NCBI RefSeq assembly: GCF_003010935.1 | Contig: NZ_PGGN01000007.1 | Span: forward strand, 185,068 to 249,067 | Length of the DNA: 64,000 nucleotides | Reading direction: 5' to 3' | From: Phyllobacterium endophyticum | GTDB taxonomy: Bacteria; Pseudomonadota; Alphaproteobacteria; Rhizobiales; Rhizobiaceae | Shown here: one piece after another, positions 39,621 to 49,404 of the stretch | Position numbering within the stretch: the first letter of the stretch is position 1 | Layout: every line of letters starts with the position of its first letter | Program-made: the position numbers and the translations under genes | Notes under the pieces: model-generated | The model's input: the letters and a program-made list of their open reading frames with translations, nothing else | What the model was told of the DNA's origin: nothing | Database searches by the model: none

Positions 39621-40796
39621 TCAAGCCAGTCGCCCTTCGGCATCCAGTGGTGCAGGGCTGTCCCGATAGGTCGTCATGAGTTCTTTGAATTCGAACGGCC
39701 CCTGAACAAACATGCCAATATCGTACGGGTTGCGGATCTGCGCTCCCTTAAGAAACAGAAGGTGCATCTTGAAGAAGTTCGCCTTCGCCCTGGCATAACG
39801 ATTGGCACTGTGGATATTTTTGAAGCGGATCTGACGGACAATAGGGTGGTTGAGCGGCTTTATGCCGAGAGCGGCGGCAGGATCCGACTTATAAAAGTGG
39901 ATGATGTCGGAGATCGTCTGGAATTCCGTCCATAGAACCGGCGCTTCCTGGAATACGATTCTGGCATCTTCACGCAGGCTTGCAGCGCGAGGATGAAATG
40001 CAATCATCAGCAGGCACGAGCCTGCCGCAAGCAAGGATACTGGTCTCTGCCGTAGCAGTGCGGGATCACTGCGCCAAACATCGGCTATGGCCTCCACGGC
40101 TGGAACAGTGCCGAGGCTGTGACCTATAATGACCACCTCGTCGGCATTGCTCGCACGCAATTTATCGCAAAGGTGCCTGGCGAATTCGCGCCGCCGTTCC
40201 ACAAGACCGGCGTTACGCAGATGGATACGATCTGCTGCTGCTGTCCAATCGTCGAGCAGGTAGGAGAAGAACAATTTGTCGCCCGGCCAGCGGACGAGCA
40301 ATCGGCCCACCAACAACGCGAACGGTATCGTCCAGACCATGTGAAGTGCATGGAATCCTGCAAGCAGCGGCAATGCCCCTAGAAAGATCGTCACCAGAGT
40401 TACGAAACAGGCAAAGGCAAACGGCCACAGGAAGAATATACAAAAGCGCCAGCTCGTCCGAAGATAGCGAAAAAATGTGCCGCTCAGTAGGATATCGAAA
40501 AACGCGATCAGGCCGGTGAGGAACCGCGTCGCGACATTCCGGGCGGCATAGGCGTCGAAAATATCGGCACTGCCAAACTGGCAGAATTCCGTTTCCGTCT
40601 GCCAGTCCGCGCCGGTTGTTTCGATACGCATCGAACCTATATCGCGCCCCTCCATCGTCATGGATGATGCCTGCGTCCTGGCGTGCCATAGCCGGCTGAA
40701 ATCAGCGCAGCTATTCAGATACCGGCCACGCACCTTGTCAGGGTGTAATCCCTCATAGCCGGTAAAATTGATAACCAGACGCTTTCTTACAGCCAT
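39621..40796 (-). CDS. Membrane-anchored alpha/beta-hydrolase-like protein
   Basis: A 391-residue protein not assigned to a named family. An N-terminal beta-rich part (VRKRLVINFTGYEGL) is followed by two to three membrane helices at about residues 90-175 (FLTGLIAFFDILLS, FCIFFLWPFAFACFVTLVTI, TIPFALLVGRLLV). A hydrolase-like domain then has the elbow EVVIIGHSLGTVPAVEAI, so Ser in GHSLG is a likely nucleophile. The remaining catalytic residues are not obvious. ATG 40796 is chosen. It ends eight bases from the convergent MaoC gene. Confidence 0.7.
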   Translation of the reverse strand: MAVRKRLVINFTGYEGLHPDKVRGRYLNSCADFSRLWHARTQASSMTMEGRDIGSMRIETTGADWQTETEFCQFGSADIFDAYAARNVATRFLTGLIAFFDILLSGTFFRYLRTSWRFCIFFLWPFAFACFVTLVTIFLGALPLLAGFHALHMVWTIPFALLVGRLLVRWPGDKLFFSYLLDDWTAAADRIHLRNAGLVERRREFARHLCDKLRASNADEVVIIGHSLGTVPAVEAIADVWRSDPALLRQRPVSLLAAGSCLLMIAFHPRAASLREDARIVFQEAPVLWTEFQTISDIIHFYKSDPAAALGIKPLNHPIVRQIRFKNIHSANRYARAKANFFKMHLLFLKGAQIRNPYDIGMFVQGPFEFKELMTTYRDSPAPLDAEGRLA

Positions 40797-40926
40797 CACG
40801 ATTTCTCTATGCAAAGAGACCACGCGAACTGGCAGTCACCGGCATTTCACTTGGGGAAAACAGTGGCGCAATTGAGATAGCGCCCAACTCCTGCGCCCCT
40901 AACATAAAATTCCGCGTATGGTACTA

Positions 40927-40951
40927 TGAAAAACCCGTCAAACGTTTTTCA
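40927..40951. repeat. Perfect 8-bp inverted repeat downstream of soxG
   Basis: TGAAAAAC (40927-40934) and GTTTTTCA (40944-40951) are separated by nine bases. It lies about 90 bases past the end of the sarcosine oxidase operon and 130 bases before the next gene's start. It could be an operator, or a weak terminator with its U-rich arm inside the stem. Confidence 0.4.
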
Positions 40952-41041
40952 CAGCGTTCTTTTCCTCGGTAATTCCAATCAAAACGCACTAGAGGTGCGC
41001 GGGCTCACGCAGCCGACGCTAAGGCCATTGTTCCTTTGGTG

Positions 41042-41596
41042 CTAAACGGCCACGTCGCGCGCAGACTCCCGCAGAAATGCATAGGCATAGTTCGCGAATG
41101 ACCGCCAGCATTCCACGCGGAACCTGTTTTCAGCATTGCGCCACAGGACAATCTCGATCTTGCCAAGAACAGTTCTGGACGCCGCCCCCACCGGGAAAGC
41201 CTTCAACGACAAATCCTGCGGGCAGCCACCATTGACCACAGCGGCAGCTCCCCTGCCGTCCACGATTATTCCCACGTTGCGGTGAGAAATATCGACCGCC
41301 GAATGCAGCACTTTCGCTTCGGCAAGATCGGCCGCAACGCTGCTGTCGACGTCATCTATGATCAGCCACTCGTCGGGGCCAAGCCACAGCGCCGCTCGGC
41401 TTCCGCTGGTAGCGGTCGTCTTCGGTTTCGTCGGCAACGCCAAACCGAGCGTCCCTGACAGAGCCGCTACTGCATCGGCCCTGCTTCGAAGCGAAACACG
41501 CGTCGCATTGTCAGCAAGGGTAACTGATGCGGACGCAACATCCGGGTTGCCCGCTTGCAGCGGATGCAATCGCGTTGCATGGGCCAACTCAACCAT
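41042..41596 (-). CDS. soxG: Sarcosine oxidase gamma subunit
   Basis: The 184-residue smallest catalytic-complex partner of heterotetrameric sarcosine oxidase. Its fold resembles the C-terminal T-protein part of SoxA, with LWLGPDEWLIID and VDISHRNVGIIVDG as recognisable SoxG motifs, and GCPQDLSLKAFPVGAASRTV. It has no known active site and stabilises the complex. Its ATG overlaps the last eight bases of soxA, so translation is coupled. It is the last gene of the soxBDAG operon. Confidence 0.92.
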   Translation of the reverse strand: MVELAHATRLHPLQAGNPDVASASVTLADNATRVSLRSRADAVAALSGTLGLALPTKPKTTATSGSRAALWLGPDEWLIIDDVDSSVAADLAEAKVLHSAVDISHRNVGIIVDGRGAAAVVNGGCPQDLSLKAFPVGAASRTVLGKIEIVLWRNAENRFRVECWRSFANYAYAFLRESARDVAV

Positions 41597-44567
41597 TCAA
41601 ACGCTCTCCCTTTTCATCGAAAAACACCATTCCCGTGACCTCTACTTCGATCACTCCATTGGGCATCGGTACGTAAAGCGTTTCGCCGAGCCGCTTCGTC
41701 CCGTCGATCACCAGGGCCAAAGCGATGGAGCGACCGCAATTTTCCGACCAGTAGGACGAGGTCACATGGCCGATCATGGTCATTGGTACGGGCTGGTTGG
41801 GGTTAGCCACGATCTGCGCACCCTCTTCCAGCACAATCGTCGGGTCAACAGTCTTCAATCCCACGAGCTGTTTACGGCCATTGGCCACCAGATCCCGGCG
41901 CAACAAACCGCGGATGCCGACATAATCCGTTTTGTTCTTGCCGATAGCCCAGGTCAGCCCTGCATCATGCGGTGTGACGGTCCCGTCCGTATCCTGACCA
42001 ACGATGATATAACCCTTCTCGGCGCGCAGGACATGCATCGCTTCCGTGCCATAGGGCGTGAGCCCGAGCGGCTTGCCTCGGCCGTAAACTGCTTCCCAGA
42101 CTGCCCTGCCGTAATCCGCAGGCACGTTGATTTCATAGCCGGACTCACCGGTGAACGACATACGGAACAGCCGTGTCGGCACTCCGCAAATCTTGCCTTC
42201 GCGCACGCTCATATGCGGCATGGCCTCATTGGACATATCGATGCCTTCAACCAGCGGCGCTATGATCTCGCGGGCCTTTGGGCCTTGTACGGCAATGACC
42301 GCCCATTGCTCCGTTGTGGAGGTGAGCCAGACATTGAGATGCGGGAATTCTGTCTGGAGATAGTCTTCCATATGATGCATGACCCGCGGCGCGCCGCCAG
42401 TCGTTGTGGTCACGTGAAAGCGGTCCTCCGCCAGCCGTCCAACGACGCCGTCGTCATAAATAAAACCATCCTCGCGCAGCATGATGCCGTAACGGCAGCG
42501 TCCCACGCCAAGTTTCTCCCACGGATTGGTATAGAGAAGCTCGAGGAACTTAGCGGCATCCGGACCAACGACTTCGATTTTGCCGAGCGTAGATGCGTCG
42601 AAAATGCCGGCTTGGTTACGCACGGCGACACACTCGCGGTTGACTGCGCTGTGCATGTCTTCGCCGGCCTGGGGATAGTACCAGGCCCGTTTCCATTGAC
42701 CGACATCTTCGAAAGCCGCGCCCTGAGCTGCGTGCCAATCATGCATCGGCGTCTCGCGTGTGGGATCGAACAGATCATGCCGCGCGTGATTGACGATCGC
42801 ACCAAATGTGACCGGCGTAAACGGCGCGCGGAATGTAGTCAGTCCAACCGCCGGGATCGGCCGGTCAAGGGCCTCAGCGGCAATCGCAAGGCCGTGGAGA
42901 TTTGAAGTCTTGCCCTGGTCCGTCGCCATTCCATTGGTGGTGAAGCGCTTGACATGCTCGATCGAGTGCATGCCCTCACGCACGGCAAGTCGAACATCCT
43001 TGGCAGTGACATCATTCTGGAAATCGACAAACGCCTTTACACTCGTATCGGCGCCAGCGCCGGGTGCCGAGCCTATCATGCCGCCTGTCCATTCGGTTCC
43101 GTTGGTCGCGACGATTGGTGAGGTTCTGCCTTCACCAGCTGCAAGTCCCTCGTCCAATGTCGCCTGCAAACCATCTGTGCCGTTGCAAGCGCCGACGGAT
43201 ACGCAATCCTGCGCGTATGTCCCGGGCAGAAAGCGTTCGTTCGCCGCATCCCATGTCACCTTGCCGCGAGATTGTGAAAACAGGTGCACTGACGGCGTCC
43301 AGCCGCCCGACATGATCAGCGCATCGACGGCGACCTTGCGTTCGCTTCCGCCCCTGGTCGGCTGGATCGACATCGACGACACGCGCCGCTTGCCCCCGGC
43401 ACTGAAGACGGCATGACCGGTCAGCACTTCGATATCAAGCGAGCGGGCAGCATCCACGATCGCGGAGGTCGGATTGTCTCGCGTATCGACGATGACCGGC
43501 ACGTCGATACCGGCGTTCTTCAGGTCGATCGCCGCCGCATACGCGGAATCGTTGGACGTGTAGACACCGACTTTGCGGCCGACGGCAACTCCATGCTGAT
43601 TGAGGAATAGTCGGGCGGCCGATGCGAGCATGACGCCAGGCCGGTCATTATTGGCGAAGACCAGATGCCGCTCGATGGCACCGGTGGCCAAAACGACCTT
43701 CTTGGCCCGAACCTGCCACAACCGCTCGCGCGGCATGTCCAAAGCTGGACTGCTCAGATGATCGCTGATGCGCTCGACCAATCCAACGAAGTTCTGCGCG
43801 TAATAACCGAACGCAGTCGTGCGGGTCAGCACGGTGACATTATCGAGAGCGCGCAGTTTCGTGATTGCCGACGCCGCCCATTCATAGCCCGGCTGGCCGT
43901 CAATGGTAACGGCGCTTTCATAACGGAGAGCTCCACCCGCCTCCGGTTGTTCGTCACAGATGATGACGCTGGCACCAGTCGATGCGGCACTGAGAGCAGC
44001 CGCCAGACCGGCGGCACCCGCGCCGACGATGAGCACATCGCAATGGGCGAAACGGTTGGAATAACGGTCGGTATCCGGCTCGCCCGGCGTCACGCCCAGA
44101 CCCGCAGCAGCACGAATCCTTGGTTCGTAGATCGACTTCCACGCAAACTTCGGCCACATGAAAGTTTTGTAGTAGAAGCCCGCCGGCAGCATCGGCGAAA
44201 ACACGTCTCCAAGCGCGCCGACGTCGAACGTGAGCGAGGGCCAGCGATTCTGGGATTTCACTTTGAGACCGTCGTAGATTTCCTGCACGGTCGCGCGCAC
44301 ATTGGGCTGCCTGCGAGACTTGTCACGCTCGATATCCACCAAGGCGTTCGGCTCTTCGCTGCCTGCGGAGAGAATGCCGCGTGGCCGGTGATATTTGAAT
44401 GAACGCCCGACGAGATGAATACCGTTGGCGAGTAGCGCGGAAGCCAGCGTATCGCCTTCGAGCCCGGTCAGGTTCTGCCCGTCAAACGTAAAGCGTACGG
44501 TTTTCGCCGGGGTCAAACGGCCCGCGCCGTGGATACGATTGCTGCCGGAATGGGTAGAGGTGCTCAT
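41589..44567 (-). CDS. soxA: Sarcosine oxidase alpha subunit
   Basis: The 992-residue subunit has an N-terminal 2Fe-2S-ferredoxin-like domain (VRFTFDGQNLTGLEGDTLAS), an NAD-binding Rossmann domain (CDVLIVGAGAAGLAAALSAA), an FAD-like oxidoreductase region, and a C-terminal folate-binding aminomethyltransferase (T-protein) domain from about residue 610. The last transfers the oxidised methyl group to tetrahydrofolate. In the complex sarcosine gives glycine, H2O2 and methylene-THF. The gene ends eight bases into soxG and starts four bases after soxD, a tight operon. Confidence 0.96.
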   Translation of the reverse strand: MSTSTHSGSNRIHGAGRLTPAKTVRFTFDGQNLTGLEGDTLASALLANGIHLVGRSFKYHRPRGILSAGSEEPNALVDIERDKSRRQPNVRATVQEIYDGLKVKSQNRWPSLTFDVGALGDVFSPMLPAGFYYKTFMWPKFAWKSIYEPRIRAAAGLGVTPGEPDTDRYSNRFAHCDVLIVGAGAAGLAAALSAASTGASVIICDEQPEAGGALRYESAVTIDGQPGYEWAASAITKLRALDNVTVLTRTTAFGYYAQNFVGLVERISDHLSSPALDMPRERLWQVRAKKVVLATGAIERHLVFANNDRPGVMLASAARLFLNQHGVAVGRKVGVYTSNDSAYAAAIDLKNAGIDVPVIVDTRDNPTSAIVDAARSLDIEVLTGHAVFSAGGKRRVSSMSIQPTRGGSERKVAVDALIMSGGWTPSVHLFSQSRGKVTWDAANERFLPGTYAQDCVSVGACNGTDGLQATLDEGLAAGEGRTSPIVATNGTEWTGGMIGSAPGAGADTSVKAFVDFQNDVTAKDVRLAVREGMHSIEHVKRFTTNGMATDQGKTSNLHGLAIAAEALDRPIPAVGLTTFRAPFTPVTFGAIVNHARHDLFDPTRETPMHDWHAAQGAAFEDVGQWKRAWYYPQAGEDMHSAVNRECVAVRNQAGIFDASTLGKIEVVGPDAAKFLELLYTNPWEKLGVGRCRYGIMLREDGFIYDDGVVGRLAEDRFHVTTTTGGAPRVMHHMEDYLQTEFPHLNVWLTSTTEQWAVIAVQGPKAREIIAPLVEGIDMSNEAMPHMSVREGKICGVPTRLFRMSFTGESGYEINVPADYGRAVWEAVYGRGKPLGLTPYGTEAMHVLRAEKGYIIVGQDTDGTVTPHDAGLTWAIGKNKTDYVGIRGLLRRDLVANGRKQLVGLKTVDPTIVLEEGAQIVANPNQPVPMTMIGHVTSSYWSENCGRSIALALVIDGTKRLGETLYVPMPNGVIEVEVTGMVFFDEKGERLNG

Positions 44568-44571
44568 CGGC

Positions 44572-44925
44572 TCAAACCTCCACTTTCTTGGTACGCGGTG
44601 AGCGCTTGGTCACGGGCAGTTCCGCCGGCGCGGGCGAAAGTTGGGGCTGCATGTCCGGGCGGGGCTCCCCGGCCTTGTAAACTGTCAGGAATTTGTCGGA
44701 CACGGAATCGCGAACCGCATTGAAGAATCTTCCGCACCCATGAATATGGCGCCAGCGCTCGAACTGCAGCCCCTTCGGATTCTGGCGGAAATAGAGAAAC
44801 GCTGCAAAATCCTCATCGGATTGTTCAGTAATCGGATTGGCGCGCACGAGATGCGCTTCACCAGCGTTGCGGAACTCTAGTTCGGGGCGCTCTTCTTCAC
44901 AATAAGGGCATTTGATGAGAAGCAT
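44572..44925 (-). CDS. soxD: Sarcosine oxidase delta subunit
   Basis: The 117-residue subunit carries a zinc site predicted from Cys6 and Cys9 (KCPYCEEE) with His60 and Cys64 (RHIHGCGRFF), as in characterised SoxD. FLYFRQNPKGLQFERW and FLTVYKAGEP are conserved. The Pro/Lys-rich end after residue 95 looks disordered and is longer than in some relatives. It lies between soxB and soxA in the usual order. Confidence 0.95.
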   Translation of the reverse strand: MLLIKCPYCEEERPELEFRNAGEAHLVRANPITEQSDEDFAAFLYFRQNPKGLQFERWRHIHGCGRFFNAVRDSVSDKFLTVYKAGEPRPDMQPQLSPAPAELPVTKRSPRTKKVEV

Positions 44926-44946
44926 GTCGTGGTCTTCCTTGAAAAT

Positions 44947-46203
44947 TCAGTGCGCAACAGCGGCCGCGGCGGCTTCGTCGATCAGCCGGCCGGAAGTGAA
45001 GCGCTCGATCGTGAACGGCGCATTGATACGGTGCGGTTCATCCCGCGCAATTGTGTGGGCGAACACATTTCCCGACCCGGGCGTCGCTTTGAACCCGCCG
45101 GTGCCCCAGCCGCAATTGACATAAAGGCCGGAGACCGGCGTCTTGGCGAGGATGGGCGAACGATCCGGCGTTACGTCGACAATGCCGCCCCAGGACCGCA
45201 GCATCTTCAGTCGTGTAAGGACGGGAAACATTTCGCAGATCGCATCGAGCGTGTGGTTGATGATGTGAAGACCGCCGGTCTGCGAGTAAGACGTGTATTG
45301 GTCAGTTCCCGCGCCGATGACCATCTCCCCCTTGTCCGACTGGGAAATATAGGCGTGGACGGTATTCGACATGATCACGCATGGTATGAGCGGCTTGACC
45401 GGCTCCGACACCAGCGCCTGAAGGGGATAGCTCTCCAGCGGCATGCGCACACCCGCCATGTTCATGATCACCGAGGTATGACCAGCCGCCACAACGCCGA
45501 CTTTCCTGGCATTGATCGGTCCGCGATTGGTATCGACTCCGACGACGGCCCCATTGGGAGCGCGGCGAATGCCGGTTACTTCGCAGTTCTGGATGATATG
45601 CACTCCGCGATCGGCGGCTGCGCGCGCATAGCCCCAAGCCACGGCATCATGCCGGGCGGTGCCGCCACGCCGCTGCAGTGCTGCACCGATGATCGGATAC
45701 CGGGCACTCGCTGAAAGATTGATCGGCGGGCAGAACTCCTTCACCTGCTCCGGCGTCAGCCACTCATTGTCGATGCCGTTTAGCCGGTTCGCGTGAATAT
45801 GCCGCTTGAACACCTGGACGTCGTGGATATTGTGCGCCAGCATCATGACGCCGCGCGCCGAATACATCACATTGTAGTTGAGGTCCTGGCTCAAACCTTC
45901 CCAGAGCTTCACCGCGTGCTCATAGATTCCGGCGGATTCATCGTACAGATAGTTCGAGCGGATGATCGTGGTATTGCGGCCCGTATTGCCCCCGCCGAGC
46001 CATCCCTTTTCAAGCACGGCGACATTGGTAATACCGTGTTCCTTGGCAAGATAATAAGCAGTGGCAAGCCCGTGCCCTCCAGCGCCGACTATGATGACGT
46101 CGTATTCTGGCCTGGGTTCCGGCGAACTCCATTGCTGGTCCCAGCCCTTGTGGGCTCGCAGCGCTTCGCGGGCCAAAGCAAATACCGAATATTTCCGCAT
46201 CAT
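44947..46203 (-). CDS. soxB: Sarcosine oxidase beta subunit
   Basis: The 418-residue FAD/FMN flavoprotein subunit oxidises sarcosine. The N-terminal Rossmann motif is [40 protein letters not shown] is the signature of the beta subunit. [15 protein letters not shown] near residue 185 contains the His thought to carry the covalent FMN in this family. It is the first gene of the operon; ATG 46203 and ATG 46200 are adjacent. No glyA, purU or folD is attached, unlike in many sox clusters. Confidence 0.95.
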   Translation of the reverse strand: MMRKYSVFALAREALRAHKGWDQQWSSPEPRPEYDVIIVGAGGHGLATAYYLAKEHGITNVAVLEKGWLGGGNTGRNTTIIRSNYLYDESAGIYEHAVKLWEGLSQDLNYNVMYSARGVMMLAHNIHDVQVFKRHIHANRLNGIDNEWLTPEQVKEFCPPINLSASARYPIIGAALQRRGGTARHDAVAWGYARAAADRGVHIIQNCEVTGIRRAPNGAVVGVDTNRGPINARKVGVVAAGHTSVIMNMAGVRMPLESYPLQALVSEPVKPLIPCVIMSNTVHAYISQSDKGEMVIGAGTDQYTSYSQTGGLHIINHTLDAICEMFPVLTRLKMLRSWGGIVDVTPDRSPILAKTPVSGLYVNCGWGTGGFKATPGSGNVFAHTIARDEPHRINAPFTIERFTSGRLIDEAAAAAVAH

Positions 46204-46597
46204 TCATTCCCAGCAGCTTGGCCCACCAATTGAGCCATCGCAAAGCGATTGTTCGAACGAGTTTACCTGCATTTGCCTGTTCAGAAATCGACATCGATTT
46301 CAACAGAGAATGCCATGCTTTTATGCATCAGTATCGCATCCGCCCAAAGCTCTTTTGCCATTTTGCGACGGAGATTGGCGCTCAATGCCGGTTAAACTAA
46401 AATTAGCAAAACCTGCTTCGTGTTTGCAGCCACATCGAGCCTTTTGCGCGGCACCACCATGGACATACCTCGAACTTTCTGATAATGGCCACCGCAGTTT
46501 GCGATGGATGACCGTCGCGAAGTCTGGTTTGCTGTCCCTTGAAGAATTGGGGATGCGGCCCGGGCTCAACGAAATTCTAAGAGATACAGGATAAAAC
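46204..46597. other. Intergenic region between soxB and rpsU
   Basis: 394 bases hold the divergent promoters of the sarcosine oxidase operon and rpsU. No RNA gene, repeat or convincing reading frame is visible. AGGA lies about seven bases before the rpsU GTG start. Confidence 0.45.
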
Positions 46598-46849
46598 GTG
46601 CAGGTACTCGTACGCGAAAATAATGTTGATCAGGCTCTCCGCGTCCTCAAGAAGAAGATGCAGCGCGAAGGCATGTTCCGCGAAATGAAGATGCATGATC
46701 ATTATGAGAAGCCATCGATCAAGCGCGCGCGTCAGAAGGCCGAGGCAATCAGCCGCGCCCGCAAACTCGCTCGAAAGCAGGCTCAGCGCGAAGGTCTTCT
46801 TCCAATGCCTGTAAAGAAGACACCGGCCCGCGCTTCCGCGGCTCGTTGA
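46598..46849 (+). CDS. rpsU: 30S ribosomal protein S21
   Basis: The 83-residue basic protein begins [20 protein letters not shown] and continues [20 protein letters not shown], the classical S21 of alphaproteobacteria, with a basic extension. It binds the 30S subunit near the anti-Shine-Dalgarno end of 16S rRNA. The start is GTG at 46598. A TPR lipoprotein gene follows after about 130 bases. Confidence 0.97.
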   Translation: MQVLVRENNVDQALRVLKKKMQREGMFREMKMHDHYEKPSIKRARQKAEAISRARKLARKQAQREGLLPMPVKKTPARASAAR

Positions 46850-46977
46850 TCTTCGATTTATCGACGCCTTGACCCGATCACGGGGTGGAGTGGCTTGCGT
46901 CACACCGCCCTTTTTCGTTTGGTGCCATCGGAACAATAAAGCCGTTGCGGCTTTTCATTGAACGGGACACGTAAGAC

Positions 46978-47847
46978 ATGACTCATCCAGTTGAACTGAC
47001 CACACGTCGCGCAATCTGGTCGGAACCCAAGACCTCACGTCTCACGGGGCTCGTCATTGTCTCTGTTTTCGCGCTTGCGATTGCCGGATGCCAGAGCACC
47101 TCGACCACCGACATGACCGGTATCGACAAGGCACAGGGTTCTACCGAAAATATCAGTTCACTCAACGAAGTTATCCGCAACAATCCGAGAGATCCGGAAG
47201 CGTATAATGTTCGCGGATCGGCTTATGGCCGGGCCGGCAAGAACAGTGAGGCTATCAAGGACTTCAACACCGCGCTGCAGTTGAACCCTAGCTTCTATCA
47301 GGCTTACGCCAACCGCGCGCTCGTCTATCGCAACATGGGCAATACGGCACAGGCAGCCGCGGACTATAGCAAAGCCATTCAGATCAACCCGCAATACGAT
47401 GCCGCCTATATCGGGCGCGGCAATCTCTACCGTCAAGCGGGGCAACTCGATCAGGCGATGAATGACTTCCAGCAAGCCATCCAGTTGAACACAACCGACC
47501 CGCGCGCCTATCACAATCGCGGGCTGATCTATCAGGCGCGCAACCAGCACAAGCAGGCGATCGAGGATTTCTCTACGGCCATTTCTTTGCAGCCCGATGC
47601 CGCAGAGCCTTATAATGGCCGGGGAATTTCTTATGTGGCGCTGGGTGACGATGACAACGCCTTCGATGACTTCAATACCGCGATCAAGCTTGACGGGGAT
47701 ATCGCAGAGGGTTGGGCCAATCAGGCGCTCATCTATGAACATCGCGGCGATAAGAAGCGTGCGGCCAAGTCATACGCCAGAGCCGCGCAGCTTGATCCGA
47801 AGTACAAGCCCGCCATCGATGGACTCGCCCGGACGCGCGGTGCCTGA
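46978..47847 (+). CDS. TPR-repeat lipoprotein
   Basis: The 289-residue protein has a lipobox LAIAGC with Cys38, then six tetratricopeptide repeats of 34 residues (for example AYNVRGSAYGRAGKNSEAIK and AYANRALVYRNMGNTAQAAA). It resembles NlpI-like lipoproteins that scaffold peptidoglycan or protease complexes in the periplasm. The Lys/Arg content is low. It follows rpsU and precedes a bidirectional terminator. The partner is unknown. Confidence 0.93.
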   Translation: MTHPVELTTRRAIWSEPKTSRLTGLVIVSVFALAIAGCQSTSTTDMTGIDKAQGSTENISSLNEVIRNNPRDPEAYNVRGSAYGRAGKNSEAIKDFNTALQLNPSFYQAYANRALVYRNMGNTAQAAADYSKAIQINPQYDAAYIGRGNLYRQAGQLDQAMNDFQQAIQLNTTDPRAYHNRGLIYQARNQHKQAIEDFSTAISLQPDAAEPYNGRGISYVALGDDDNAFDDFNTAIKLDGDIAEGWANQALIYEHRGDKKRAAKSYARAAQLDPKYKPAIDGLARTRGA

Positions 47848-47941
47848 TTTATCGCCGGCGAACGCTTCGTCGTTGTTCTTGCTCACCCGTTGAGGTTAGC
47901 CTTCCTGCGTATCTCGCGGCAAAACTTCATTTGAAACACAC

Positions 47942-47970
47942 AAAAAAACCCGCCAGTTGGCGGGCTTTTT
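47942..47970. terminator. Bidirectional terminator between the TPR lipoprotein and pntB genes
   Basis: CCCGCCA (47949-47955) pairs with TGGCGGG (47958-47964), with seven A on the left (47942-47948) and CTTTTT on the right. It serves both converging transcripts. Confidence 0.9.
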
Positions 47971-47987
47971 GTGCCGGAGGCTAGCAA

Positions 47988-49394
47988 TCAATGATCGAGC
48001 GCCTTGACGATGTTTTCCACCATCTTCTTTGCGTCGGCGAATAGCATCATCGTGTTGTCACGGAAGAACAGTTCGTTCTCGACGCCAGCGTAGCCGGAGC
48101 CCATGCCACGCTTGATGAAGAGCACCGTGCCGGCTTTGTCGACATCGAGGATCGGCATACCGAAGATCGGCGATTTTGGATCGGTCTTGGCCGCCGGGTT
48201 CGTGACATCGTTGGCGCCGATGACGAAGGCGACATCTGCCTGAGAGAATTCCGAGTTGATATCCTCGAGTTCAAACACTTCATCGTAAGGCACGTTGGCT
48301 TCAGCAAGGAGCACGTTCATATGGCCGGGCATGCGGCCCGCCACCGGATGAATGGCATACTTGACCTCGACACCCTCGGCCTTCAGCTTGTCTGCCATTT
48401 CGCGCAAGGCATGCTGGGCCTGCGCGACCGCCATACCGTAACCGGGTACTATGATTACCTTGGAGGCATTCTTCATGATGAAGGCGGCATCGTCGGCCGA
48501 ACCTTGCTTGACAGGCCGTTGTTCCACCTCGCCCGTGGCGGCGCCGGCGGTCTCACCACCAAAGCCGCCGAGAATGACCGAGATGAACGAGCGGTTCATG
48601 CCCTTGCACATGATATAGGAAAGAATCGCGCCGGATGAACCGACGAGTGCTCCGGTAATGATCAGCGCAAGGTTTCCGAGAGTAAAGCCGAGAGCTGCCG
48701 CCGCCCAGCCGGAATAGGAGTTGAGCATCGAGACGACCACCGGCATGTCGGCGCCGCCGATAGGTACGATGATCAGGCCGCCAAGGACCAGCGACAGGAT
48801 GACGATCAGCCAGAACACGAAATGGCTTTCAGTCATCACAAGCGCGATCACGAGGACTACGATGGCCACCAGCAGGCTCGCATTGAGGAGATGACGACCA
48901 GGCAGCATGATCGGCTTGCCCGACATGCGCCCATCGAGCTTCAAGAACGCGATAATTGAACCGGTAAAGGTGATGGCGCCGATGGCAACACCAATCGACA
49001 TCTCGACCAGAGCCTGCGCGTGGATCGATCCGACCTCGCCAATGCCGAAGGAATCCGGTGCGTAGACCGCAGCAGCCGCCACCATCACGGCGGCAAAGCC
49101 AACCAGCGAATGGAAGGCGGCAACGAGCTGTGGCATGGCCGTCATGGCGATGCGCTTTGCTGTGTAGGCGCCGACACTGCCACCGATCGCAAGTCCGATA
49201 ATAATCAGCCCCAGTCCTCTGAAACTTGGCTCGGCAAGGGCCAGCGTGGTCAGGATTGAGATACCCATGCCGGTCATGCCGTAGAAATTACCCTGACGGC
49301 TGGTCGTTGGATGCGATAGCCCCCGTAGCGCAAGGATGAACAGGACGCCGGAGACGAGATACAGAAAAGTTGCGAAATTCACGCTCATTGCCAT
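47988..49394 (-). CDS. pntB: NAD(P) transhydrogenase subunit beta
   Basis: The 468-residue subunit has eight to nine membrane helices (FATFLYLVSGVLFILALRGL onward) forming part of the proton channel. The C-terminal dIII domain binds NADP(H): IIVPGYGMAVAQAQHALREM, GRMPGHMNVLLAEANVPYD, IGANDVTNPAAKTDP. The enzyme uses the proton gradient to make NADPH from NADH. Start choice: GAGG lies eight bases before ATG 49394 but only two before ATG 49400. It is the last gene of pntAA-pntAB-pntB. Confidence 0.95.
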   Translation of the reverse strand: MAMSVNFATFLYLVSGVLFILALRGLSHPTTSRQGNFYGMTGMGISILTTLALAEPSFRGLGLIIIGLAIGGSVGAYTAKRIAMTAMPQLVAAFHSLVGFAAVMVAAAAVYAPDSFGIGEVGSIHAQALVEMSIGVAIGAITFTGSIIAFLKLDGRMSGKPIMLPGRHLLNASLLVAIVVLVIALVMTESHFVFWLIVILSLVLGGLIIVPIGGADMPVVVSMLNSYSGWAAAALGFTLGNLALIITGALVGSSGAILSYIMCKGMNRSFISVILGGFGGETAGAATGEVEQRPVKQGSADDAAFIMKNASKVIIVPGYGMAVAQAQHALREMADKLKAEGVEVKYAIHPVAGRMPGHMNVLLAEANVPYDEVFELEDINSEFSQADVAFVIGANDVTNPAAKTDPKSPIFGMPILDVDKAGTVLFIKRGMGSGYAGVENELFFRDNTMMLFADAKKMVENIVKALDH

Positions 49395-49404
49395 GTTCAT
49401 CGCC

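Noticed and set aside
41358..42905. A 515-residue plus-strand frame opposite soxG and soxA
   Set aside because: It is antisense to two well-conserved sarcosine oxidase genes with intact motifs.
46061..46594. A plus-strand frame between soxB and rpsU
   Set aside because: Most of it overlaps soxB in antisense and the rest has no recognisable protein features.
46861..46925. A terminator after rpsU
   Set aside because: The GC-rich stretch before TTTTT does not form a continuous stem by eye.
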